Shown here: positions 51,569 through 58,658 of the stretch, piece after piece
How positions within the stretch are numbered: position 1 is the stretch's first letter
How the letters are laid out: every line of letters begins with the position of its first letter
NCBI GenBank assembly: GCA_038138145.1
Contig: JAYQDD010000001.1
Coordinates: 372,001 to 436,000, forward strand
From: UBA3537 sp038138145
GTDB lineage: Bacteria; Bacteroidota; Bacteroidia; Flavobacteriales; Flavobacteriaceae
Reading direction: 5' to 3'
DNA: 64,000 nt
Notes under the pieces: model-generated
Told to the model about the DNA's origin: nothing
Database searches by the model: none
Seen by the model: only the letters and a program-made list of their open reading frames with translations
Position numbers and translations under genes: made by a program

Positions 51569-51706
51569 TTGAAAAAATCAGAGCTCCCGTCAAAAATTTG
51601 TGTGGTGTGTAAGCGTCCTTTTTCTTGGCGAAAAAAATGGGCACGGGACTGGGAATTTGTAAAATATTGTAGTAAGAAATGCAGCAGCAACAAAAGACAT
51701 CAATAG
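51569..51706 (+). CDS. DUF2256 mini-protein with four cysteines
   Basis: A 45-residue protein starting with TTG, not ATG: KKSELPSKICVVCKRPF, then WRKKWARDWEFVKYCSKKCSSNKRHQ. The two CxxC-type pairs (CVVC and CSKKC) form a zinc-ribbon-like site. DUF2256 proteins typically stand next to cryptochrome genes. Its last 28 bases overlap the start of the DASH cryptochrome in another frame, so the two are translationally linked. Confidence 0.85.
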   Translation: MKKSELPSKICVVCKRPFSWRKKWARDWEFVKYCSKKCSSNKRHQ

Positions 51707-52986
51707 TTTGGTTTAGAAACGATTTGAGAGCTCAAGATAATAATGTGCTCAAGTCTGCTTTGGCATCTTCGGATCGTGTGATTGGCGTCTATTTTTTAGA
51801 CCCAAAATCATTTGATACCACGAAGTATGGTTTTAAAAAAATGGAGCGCTACAGAGCAAAATTTTTATTAGAAACATTGCAGTGCTTACAAGAAGAACTT
51901 CGTAAATTAAACATAAGTTTTCTGGTTTTTAATGCCTCTGCAAAAAGCAAAATGAAAAATCTGATTGAGTCCTACAAAGTTCAATCCATTTTCTTGCAAA
52001 AAGAGTGGACTCAAGAGGAGCAGTCTGATTTAGAACAGGTAAAAAAAGACTTGCCAAAAGAGGTAAAAGTTCAGGAATTATACGATCAATTTTTATTTCA
52101 CCCTACTGATGTTCCTTTTGATTGTTCTGAAACACCAAAAGTATTTACACAGTTTAGGAAACAACTTGAAAAAAAATCATCAGTACGGCCAGTTTTTAAA
52201 ATACAGGCACAAGATAATTCAGCAACACTTGAACATGTGCCAAAAATTCCAACATTAGAAAACTTAGGATTTGAAGATTTTGAAACCGACAGCCGAACCG
52301 TCTTTCCATTTCAGGGTGGAGCGAAATCTGCTGCTAAGCGTTTAGACTATTACTTCTTTGAAAGCAAGGCTTTGGGCGTCTACAAAAAAACACGAAATGG
52401 ACTACTTGGCTTGAATTACAGTTCAAAATTTTCACCATGGCTCGCCAATGGTAGTTTGTCCGCACGACAAATTTATTGGAAAGTAAAAGCTTTTGAAGAA
52501 GAGTATTTTTCTAATCAATCGACCTATTGGTTGGTGTTTGAGTTAATCTGGAGAGACTTTTTTAAATACGTTTCTTTAAAACACGGGAATGAAATTTTCA
52601 AAATTGACGGTATTTTAAAAAATCATTATAAATGGTTTGATCATCAAAAATTTATACAGCAATGGATTGATGGCAATACCGCTGATGACTTTGTGAATGC
52701 GAACATGATTGAACTCAAAAATACAGGTTGGATGAGTAACCGAGGGCGGCAAAATGTAGCGTCCTATTTTGCTAAAACACAAAAACTAGATTGGCGCATT
52801 GGGGCGGCCTATTTTGAAAGTATGCTTTTAGATTATGATGTACACAGCAATTATGGCAATTGGATGTATGTCGCTGGAGTTGGTAACGATCCAAGAGATC
52901 GAGTGTTCAATGTACAATTGCAAGCACAACGATACGATGCCAACAACAAGTTTAGAGATCAGTGGTTACAAACGAAACTATTTTAG
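51679..52986 (+). CDS. DASH family cryptochrome
   Basis: A 435-residue blue-light flavoprotein. The N-terminal photolyase domain (1-130, SIVWFRNDLRAQDNN) normally binds an MTHF antenna; the C-terminal part binds FAD. The DASH-specific pattern GNDPRDRVFNVQLQAQRY is near the end, with LVFELIWRDFFKYV and NTGWMSNRGRQNVASY. DASH proteins repair cyclobutane dimers in single-stranded DNA. The start overlaps DUF2256 and the next photolyase follows with no gap. Confidence 0.95.
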   Translation: MQQQQKTSIVWFRNDLRAQDNNVLKSALASSDRVIGVYFLDPKSFDTTKYGFKKMERYRAKFLLETLQCLQEELRKLNISFLVFNASAKSKMKNLIESYKVQSIFLQKEWTQEEQSDLEQVKKDLPKEVKVQELYDQFLFHPTDVPFDCSETPKVFTQFRKQLEKKSSVRPVFKIQAQDNSATLEHVPKIPTLENLGFEDFETDSRTVFPFQGGAKSAAKRLDYYFFESKALGVYKKTRNGLLGLNYSSKFSPWLANGSLSARQIYWKVKAFEEEYFSNQSTYWLVFELIWRDFFKYVSLKHGNEIFKIDGILKNHYKWFDHQKFIQQWIDGNTADDFVNANMIELKNTGWMSNRGRQNVASYFAKTQKLDWRIGAAYFESMLLDYDVHSNYGNWMYVAGVGNDPRDRVFNVQLQAQRYDANNKFRDQWLQTKLF

Positions 52987-54519
52987 ATGAAAACATTACG
53001 CCTTATTTTAGGAGATCAATTGAACCAGAACCATTCGTGGTTTTCGGCAGTAGATAATCAGGTTTTGTACTGCATTTTTGAAATGCGTCAAGAAACAGAT
53101 TATGTGCAACACCACATCCAAAAAGTGATTGGTTTTTTTGCAGCTATGCGTGCGTTTTCAGCACAACTTCAACATCAGGGGCATAAGGTGGTGTATTTTA
53201 CTATTAACGACGCTAAAAACCAACAGGATTTAGAACAAAACATAAAGCTACTCATCGAACAAAATGGCATACAACACTTTGAATACCAAGTACCCGACGA
53301 ATTTCGCTTAGATGAACAATTGAAATCCATCTGCGGCAATATTTCGATTAGCTCAGCAAGTTTCGACACAGAGCATTTTTTAACCACCAGAGATGAATTA
53401 GCTGAGTTTTTTGAGGGTAAAAAACAACTCCTTATGGAGCGATTTTACAGGTACATGCGCAAAAAACATCATATCTTAATGAATGGTGAACAACCCGAAG
53501 GCGGCACTTGGAATTATGACCACAACAATAGAAAAAAATGGAAAGGACAGCCCGAAATCCCTCCTTACAAGGCATTCAAAAACGATATTCAAGAAATTAG
53601 AGCAGATATTGCAACGAGTGGGATAAAAACCATTGGAAACTTTGAAGAATCATATTTTGAGAATCCCATAAATTTGGATCAAGCGCAACAACAGTTGTCC
53701 TATTTTTGTCATGCTTTACTTCCGTATTTTGGCGATTTTCAAGATGCGTTGCACACAGATGAAGTTTATCTGTTTCACTCGCGCCTATCGTTCGCGATGA
53801 ATCTAAAAATCATAAGTCCGAAAGAAATTATTCTTAGTGTTCTAGAGGCCTACCGCAAAAACATGGACCGCATCAGTATCGAGCAAACCGAGGGCTTTAT
53901 ACGTCAAGTGATTGGATGGCGAGAATATATGAGAGGCATGTATTGGAAGGAAATGCCAACGTACAAATCCTTAAATACCCTGGAAAATTATGGTTCTATT
54001 CCAGATTTTTTCTGGACTGGTGAAACGAAAATGAATTGTCTTCATAAAACCATCAAAAACTCACTAGATCACGCTTATGCCCATCATATTCAGCGGTTAA
54101 TGATTACGGGGAATTATTTACTCTTGACACAAACCCATCCTGATGCTGTAGATGACTGGTATTTAGGCATTTATATCGATGCCATAGAATGGGTTCAATT
54201 GCCAAACACTCGAGGGATGAGTCAGTATGCAGATGGTGGAAAAATTGCTACTAAGCCCTACGTATCGTCTGGAAGCTATATCAATAAAATGAGCAACTAT
54301 TGTGGCTCATGCCAATACAATGTCAAAGACCGTCTTGGCGAAAATGCATGCCCTTTCAACAGTTTGTATTGGAATTTTTTGGACGACAACAAGTCAAAAC
54401 TCTTCAACAACCAACGTATGCGCATGATGTATTCTGTGTTGAACAAATTTTCAAATGAAGAACTTTACGAGATGAAACTTAGAGCTGCTGAAATTTCAAC
54501 CCATCCAGAGCGTTTTTAA
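52987..54519 (+). CDS. Iron-sulfur bacterial cryptochrome/photolyase (FeS-BCP, CryB/PhrB type)
   Basis: A 510-residue photolyase-related protein. The N-terminal LRLILGDQLNQNHSWF and the Cys set for a [4Fe-4S] cluster (MNCLHK, then NYCGSCQYNV and GENACPF near the C terminus) define the FeS-BCP group. Members repair (6-4) photoproducts and use 6,7-dimethyl-8-ribityllumazine as antenna, a riboflavin precursor. It begins directly after the DASH stop codon. Having both DASH and FeS-BCP types suggests wide repair capacity. Confidence 0.93.
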   Translation: MKTLRLILGDQLNQNHSWFSAVDNQVLYCIFEMRQETDYVQHHIQKVIGFFAAMRAFSAQLQHQGHKVVYFTINDAKNQQDLEQNIKLLIEQNGIQHFEYQVPDEFRLDEQLKSICGNISISSASFDTEHFLTTRDELAEFFEGKKQLLMERFYRYMRKKHHILMNGEQPEGGTWNYDHNNRKKWKGQPEIPPYKAFKNDIQEIRADIATSGIKTIGNFEESYFENPINLDQAQQQLSYFCHALLPYFGDFQDALHTDEVYLFHSRLSFAMNLKIISPKEIILSVLEAYRKNMDRISIEQTEGFIRQVIGWREYMRGMYWKEMPTYKSLNTLENYGSIPDFFWTGETKMNCLHKTIKNSLDHAYAHHIQRLMITGNYLLLTQTHPDAVDDWYLGIYIDAIEWVQLPNTRGMSQYADGGKIATKPYVSSGSYINKMSNYCGSCQYNVKDRLGENACPFNSLYWNFLDDNKSKLFNNQRMRMMYSVLNKFSNEELYEMKLRAAEISTHPERF

Positions 54520-54539
54520 TCTGTTAAAGAAAGATTAAA

Positions 54540-54594
54540 AATGTTAATATTTGTTTAATTGTAACAGCTAATGGAATAACATTAAGTAAGTTTG
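54540..54594 (+). promoter_or_regulatory. Promoter with upstream 21-base element, copy 2
   Basis: AATGTTAAT-A-TTTGTTTAATT (54540-54560) stands 47 bases before TAAGTTTG (54587-54594), which is 20 bases before the TTG start of the next gene. It differs from copy 1 in one base and keeps the distance exactly. Confidence 0.6.
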
Positions 54595-54614
54595 ATTAAA
54601 CAAATTCATTTACA

Positions 54615-55040
54615 TTGGTTCTAGATACAACACATTACAACAAGGAGCACAAATTACTTATCGATGAATTTGTAGGTCAATCGTACAGTTTTTGGGAAGC
54701 ATTAAAGCGTGGAGGTGTTGGATCGAAACGTATGATCGTCGATCAGTTGAGTCCGAATTTAAGTTACATTTCCAATAGTGTTTCAGATATTAATTATGCG
54801 AATATTGAGCTTAGAAAAAAGGGCGTTTTGATTCACATCACAAAGGGTCTAAAGAATTTTACATGGGCCATCCCTTTTTATCAGTTGGTTTTTTATAAAA
54901 CAAATTTTACGAGTATTCACGCTCAAGGCAAATTTATTCACTTCAAAAACTCAAAAACGTTTAAGGAGAATAAAACCTTTTTTAAAAATTTAATGCAGGA
55001 AAAAATTGATTTCGATCAGCAATATATTTTACCACAATAA
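54615..55040 (+). CDS. Unknown protein opening the second half of the light-damage island
   Basis: A 141-residue protein of no family I know, starting with TTG (MVLDTTHYNKEHKLLIDEF). It is soluble, with mixed helix and strand, and has conserved-looking aromatic patterns (QSYSFWEALKRGGVGSKRM, NFTWAIPFYQLVFYKTN). No signal peptide, no Cys. An ATG start is not available until about residue 40. The last base of its stop overlaps the TIGR03643 start. Its position right behind copy 2 of the island element makes it a first-order candidate for a new photoprotection protein. Confidence 0.7.
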   Translation: MVLDTTHYNKEHKLLIDEFVGQSYSFWEALKRGGVGSKRMIVDQLSPNLSYISNSVSDINYANIELRKKGVLIHITKGLKNFTWAIPFYQLVFYKTNFTSIHAQGKFIHFKNSKTFKENKTFFKNLMQEKIDFDQQYILPQ

Positions 55041-55312
55041 TGAAACTCAAACCAGTAGAAATAGATAGAATTATAGAGATGGCATGGGAAGACCGTACCA
55101 CTTTTGATGCCATTAAATTTCAATTTGGATTGACAGAACAACAAGTAATTGAACTGATGCGTAACCAAATGAAACCAAAAAGTTTTAGACATTGGCGTGC
55201 AAGAGTTCAAGGAAGAAAAACAAAACATCAGAAATTGCGCAGTTTTGAATCTGGTCGATTCAAATGCAATAGACAAAGGGCAATTTCAAATAATAAAATT
55301 TCAAAACGATAA
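55040..55312 (+). CDS. TIGR03643 family protein
   Basis: Ninety residues matching the family in every region: VEIDRIIEMAWEDRTTFDAI, FGLTEQQVIELMRNQMKP, SFRHWRARVQGRKTKHQKLR. It has a helix-turn-helix-like core and a basic tail, so DNA or RNA binding is possible. The family is found near photolyase and cryptochrome genes in many bacteria; function is unknown. It starts within the stop of the unknown gene and is followed by folE after 6 bases. Confidence 0.88.
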   Translation: MKLKPVEIDRIIEMAWEDRTTFDAIKFQFGLTEQQVIELMRNQMKPKSFRHWRARVQGRKTKHQKLRSFESGRFKCNRQRAISNNKISKR

Positions 55313-55318
55313 ACCTTT

Positions 55319-56002
55319 ATGAATACAAACACCACAAAAACAAAACGCCTCAATGGTTTTTCTCACTACGACATTGGTGATGACCACCTTTACACTGGTC
55401 TAGAAACCCCAATAAAAAAAGATGCTTTTTTGTTGAGTGACGAAGAAAAAAAGAAAAAAATATCCATATTATTCGAAGAAATTATGAATGTGATGGGTTT
55501 AGATCTTGAAGATGATTCTCTGAAAGGTACCCCTGATCGCGTTGCTAAGATGTATATTGATGAAATTTTTTCTGGGTTAAACCCAAAAAACAAACCAAAT
55601 ATAGCACTGTTTGACAATAAGTACCAGTACAACCAAATGCTGGTAGAAAAAAACATTACATTCTACTCAAATTGTGAGCATCATTTTGTTCCGATTATAG
55701 GGAAGGCACACGTCGCTTATATATCTTCTGGAAAAGTGATTGGTTTATCAAAACTTAACAGGATAGTTCAATACTACTCGAAACGCCCACAAGTACAAGA
55801 ACGACTGACCAATCAAATTGGGGAAGAATTAAAGACAATATTGGGGACCAATGATGTTGCTGTCATCATAGATGCAAAACATCTTTGTGTTTCGTCCAGG
55901 GGAATAAAAGATGAAACCTCTGCTACAGTCACTGCTTTTTATAGCGGTGCTTTCAATAGCTCAGCCAAAATCGCAGAGCTCAATAATTACATAAAATCAT
56001 AA
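55319..56002 (+). CDS. folE: GTP cyclohydrolase I
   Basis: Makes dihydroneopterin triphosphate from GTP, the first pterin step towards tetrahydrofolate. Zinc ligands and catalytic residues are in YSNCEHHFVPIIGKAHVAY and HLCVSSRGIKDETSA, with GLSKLNRIVQYYSKRPQVQERL between. The 227 residues are normal with an N-terminal extension of about 35. In this cluster the likely benefit is more folate for the MTHF antenna of the photolyases; photolyase-linked folE genes are known in other bacteria. Confidence 0.94.
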   Translation: MNTNTTKTKRLNGFSHYDIGDDHLYTGLETPIKKDAFLLSDEEKKKKISILFEEIMNVMGLDLEDDSLKGTPDRVAKMYIDEIFSGLNPKNKPNIALFDNKYQYNQMLVEKNITFYSNCEHHFVPIIGKAHVAYISSGKVIGLSKLNRIVQYYSKRPQVQERLTNQIGEELKTILGTNDVAVIIDAKHLCVSSRGIKDETSATVTAFYSGAFNSSAKIAELNNYIKS

Positions 56003-56003
56003 G

Positions 56004-56228
56004 ATGAGTGCAGTAAAAGAAGGACATGAATTTTTAAAAAAAGATTTAAAATTCAAAAATACAAGCGAACGGATTGAGGCCTCAAGAGAAGTCAAAGCTT
56101 TGATTTTGGGGATCAATGAGATTTACAAAACAAGCAAGGATCAAAAATTGATGGACTTGATGAAAGACCTCACCGTCATAAAACAAAAAATCGAAAAACG
56201 TTTAAAAGGAAGACCATTAACATCATGA
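56004..56228 (+). CDS. Small helical protein of unknown function
   Basis: A 74-residue charged, all-helical protein (EGHEFLKKDLKFKNTSERIEAS, MDLMKDLTVIKQKIEKRLKGR). No family recognised. It starts one base after folE and overlaps the SDR start by 4 bases, so it is coupled on both sides. Confidence 0.7.
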   Translation: MSAVKEGHEFLKKDLKFKNTSERIEASREVKALILGINEIYKTSKDQKLMDLMKDLTVIKQKIEKRLKGRPLTS

Positions 56229-56908
56229 AAACAATCATTATTGTTGGCGGAAGTAAAGGGATTGGTAAAGCGACTGTTGAAGCCTTATTGGGCACACACA
56301 AGGTCATCAACATCAGCAGGACACCTCCAGAAATCACACATGAACATCTGACCCATTACAATTGCGATGTCCTTACGGACGATTTACCAACTGTAGACGT
56401 TGCAGATGGGCTTATTTATTGTCCAGGAAGCATTAATTTAAAACCATTTAAAAGGTTAAGCTTAGAGGATTTCAGAACAGATTTTGAAATCAACGTCATC
56501 GGTGCTATAAAAGCCATTCAGACCTACGCTCCTGCTCTTTTGCAATCAGAATCGGGATCTATAGTTTTGTTCAGTACAGTGGCCACCGCTATGGGAATGC
56601 CATTTCATGCTAGTGTTTCTACCGCCAAATCCGCAGTAGAAGGGTTGATGAGATCCGTGGCAGCAGACTTAGCCCCAAAGGTTAGAGTTAATGCCATAGC
56701 ACCCACGATTACGCAAACAGATTTGGCCGCAAAACTATTACGCAACGAACGCATGGTAGAAAATACAATTCAGAGACACCCATTGAAAAAGTTTTTAGAC
56801 CCAACCGAAGTTGCGGCAATGGCTCAATATCTGATTTCTGATGCTGCCAAATCCATTTCTGGTCAAGTGTTTAAATTAGACTGTGGGATTGTTTCGTTAA
56901 AAGTTTAA
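56225..56908 (+). CDS. Atypical short-chain dehydrogenase/reductase lacking the catalytic Tyr
   Basis: A 227-residue Rossmann-fold SDR. The NAD(P) loop is VGGSKGIGKAT (about 7-17) and YCPGSIN replaces the usual NNAG. The active-site Ser is in VLFSTVAT (S117). K135 of the Y-x-x-x-K pair remains, but the residue four before it is Val (HASVSTAK), not Tyr. SDRs with this HAS-type sequence occur near photolyases in other bacteria, so this may be a distinct subgroup. Start overlaps the upstream small gene; the glutathione peroxidase gene follows after one base. Confidence 0.85.
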   Translation: MKTIIIVGGSKGIGKATVEALLGTHKVINISRTPPEITHEHLTHYNCDVLTDDLPTVDVADGLIYCPGSINLKPFKRLSLEDFRTDFEINVIGAIKAIQTYAPALLQSESGSIVLFSTVATAMGMPFHASVSTAKSAVEGLMRSVAADLAPKVRVNAIAPTITQTDLAAKLLRNERMVENTIQRHPLKKFLDPTEVAAMAQYLISDAAKSISGQVFKLDCGIVSLKV

Positions 56909-56909
56909 C

Positions 56910-57458
56910 ATGAAAAAATTAAAACTATTTGTACTAATCTCGGCTTTTTTAAACTTTAATTATGCAGCAGCACAATACAACAAAACAATGAATATTTACG
57001 ATATAGACATTAATGCATTAGATGGTTTACCAATAGACTTGTGCGCTTATAAAGGCAAATACATCATGTTTGTGAATGTAGCTTCCGAATGTGGGTTCAC
57101 CAATCAGTACGAAGGGCTTCAGAAACTTTATGATACTTACAAAGAAGATTTAATGGTGATTGGAGTTCCATGCAATCAGTTTGGGCAACAAGAGCCAGGA
57201 ACATCAAATCAGATTGAAACGTTTTGTAAGAAAAATTATGGTGTTACCTTTCTGATGACCGAAAAAATTAAAGTCAAAGGAAAAGAAAAACACCCATTGT
57301 ATGAATGGCTTACGGACAAAAAATTGAATGGAAAAAGTAATACGTCGGTAAAATGGAATTTTCAGAAATTCATAATTGGGCGTAATGGAGAATTTATTGA
57401 TTACTTCTATTCAATGACCAAACCAATGAGTAGTAAAATCACAAAATTAATTCAATAG
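56910..57458 (+). CDS. Exported glutathione peroxidase-family thiol peroxidase
   Basis: A 182-residue peroxidase with a signal peptide (LFVLISAFLNFNYAAAQ), so it works in the periplasm. The active Cys is in NVASECGFTNQY, with Gln in FGQQEPG and Trp-Asn in KWNFQKF. It likely uses thioredoxin-type reductants, like other bacterial Cys homologues. Placement among photolyase genes points to clearing of light-induced hydroperoxides. Confidence 0.9.
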   Translation: MKKLKLFVLISAFLNFNYAAAQYNKTMNIYDIDINALDGLPIDLCAYKGKYIMFVNVASECGFTNQYEGLQKLYDTYKEDLMVIGVPCNQFGQQEPGTSNQIETFCKKNYGVTFLMTEKIKVKGKEKHPLYEWLTDKKLNGKSNTSVKWNFQKFIIGRNGEFIDYFYSMTKPMSSKITKLIQ

Positions 57459-57460
57459 CT

Positions 57461-57628
57461 ATGTTTGGATTATTTAAACGCAAAACAGAAGAAGAAAAAT
57501 TACAGGACCGCTACAAAAAGCTCATGGCAGAATGGCACGACTTATCGTCTGTTGATCGCTCTGCAAGCGATGCAAAATATGCGGAAGCTCAAAAAGTATT
57601 GGAAGAACTCGATGAATTAAACGCGTAA
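57461..57628 (+). CDS. Lacal_2735 family small protein
   Basis: A 55-residue, charged, helical protein (MFGLFKRKTEEEKLQ at the start, KVLEELDELNA at the end). It lies 2 bases after the glutathione peroxidase and its stop abuts the TspO start. The family is known only from flavobacterial genomes; no function. Confidence 0.75.
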   Translation: MFGLFKRKTEEEKLQDRYKKLMAEWHDLSSVDRSASDAKYAEAQKVLEELDELNA

Positions 57629-58090
57629 ATGAAATTTACAGCAACATTAATTGGTTTTTTAGTGCTGAATTTTGGCGCACTTGCTCTTGGTACATTACTT
57701 ATGAACAATGGACCAGAGTCTCTGTGGTATAATACATTAAACCAAGCACCATGGACACCGCCAGGATGGGTTTTTGGGGCGGCTTGGACCTGTGTGATGA
57801 TCTTTTTTTCTGTGTTTATGACTTTCCTTATTCAACATGAAAATCTTAAAAAAGTTGTAGCCCTTTTTTCCATTCAATTTGTGCTTAATGTGTCCTGGAA
57901 TTATGTATTCTTTAATCAGCACCTTACTGCATTAGGGCTTATCAATATCCTTTTGCTCACTATCCTAACATTCTATTTTTTATTTGCCTTTAAACCTTCC
58001 CTGAATCACAATCGATTTTTTGTACTTCCCTACTGTTTATGGCTTTTAGTAGCCACATCGCTCAACACTTATATTGTACTTTATAACTAA
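57629..58090 (+). CDS. tspO: TspO/MBR family protein
   Basis: A 153-residue five-helix membrane protein, tryptophan-rich as typical (WYNTLNQAPWTPPGWVFGAAWTCVM, LNVSWNYVFFNQH). Bacterial TspO binds porphyrins and breaks down or senses protoporphyrin IX in light-dependent reactions. Its presence next to photolyases fits a photo-oxidative stress role. The ATG follows the Lacal_2735 stop directly. Confidence 0.92.
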   Translation: MKFTATLIGFLVLNFGALALGTLLMNNGPESLWYNTLNQAPWTPPGWVFGAAWTCVMIFFSVFMTFLIQHENLKKVVALFSIQFVLNVSWNYVFFNQHLTALGLINILLLTILTFYFLFAFKPSLNHNRFFVLPYCLWLLVATSLNTYIVLYN

Positions 58091-58102
58091 ATGAAACCGA
58101 CA

Positions 58103-58147
58103 TGTTAAAATAATTATTAATACGCAGCGGAATGATTATTTTAAACA
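58103..58147. repeat. Imperfect inverted repeat before the SRPBCC gene
   Basis: TGTTAAAATAATTATT (58103-58118) faces AATGATTATTTTAAACA (58131-58147) with a 12-base loop. There is no T tract, so it is more likely an operator or leader structure than a terminator. Its left arm weakly resembles the start of the 21-base island element. Confidence 0.4.
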
Positions 58148-58190
58148 TCAAAGGTTACATGTGACCATTGAAAACAATAAATATAAACAC

Positions 58191-58658
58191 ATGAAACTAT
58201 ATACATTACACACCAAACAGAACCTACCGATTTCTGTAGACGAAGCTTGGACATTCTTGTCCAGTCCAGAAAATTTAAAAACCATTACACCTGATTATAT
58301 GGGCTTTCATATTCTTTCTGGTGCCGATCGTGAAATGTTTCCAGGACAAATAATTCAATACATTGTCACCCCTGTATTGGGCATTAAAACAAAATGGGTG
58401 ACCGAAATAACCCATGTAAAAGACAAATCATACTTTGTAGACGAGCAACGCTTTGGTCCTTATGCTTTATGGCACCACAAACACTTTATACGTCCTATAG
58501 AAGGCGGTGTAGAAATGGAGGACATTGTAGACTACAAACTCCCTTTTGGTTGGATAGGCCAATTGGCGCACCCAATTTTAGTGAAACCAAAATTGAAAGA
58601 GATATTTGATTATCGTCAAAAAAAATTAATTGAACTTTTTGGCCCCTTCCCATCATGA
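58191..58658 (+). CDS. SRPBCC family protein
   Basis: A 155-residue helix-grip (START-like) protein that binds small hydrophobic ligands. It starts MKLYTLHTKQNLPISVDEAWTF; patterns include FLSSPENLKTITP and MEDIVDYKLPFGWIGQL. Proteins of this type sit next to photolyases in several bacteria. The frame is open to a GTG at 58161, but the ATG is the family start. It overlaps the photolyase start by 4 bases. Confidence 0.85.
   Translation: MKLYTLHTKQNLPISVDEAWTFLSSPENLKTITPDYMGFHILSGADREMFPGQIIQYIVTPVLGIKTKWVTEITHVKDKSYFVDEQRFGPYALWHHKHFIRPIEGGVEMEDIVDYKLPFGWIGQLAHPILVKPKLKEIFDYRQKKLIELFGPFPS

Noticed and set aside
58155..58175. Another TGTGAC-type element upstream of the SRPBCC gene
   Set aside because: TGTGAC is present but there is no TGTGTC 14 bases downstream.
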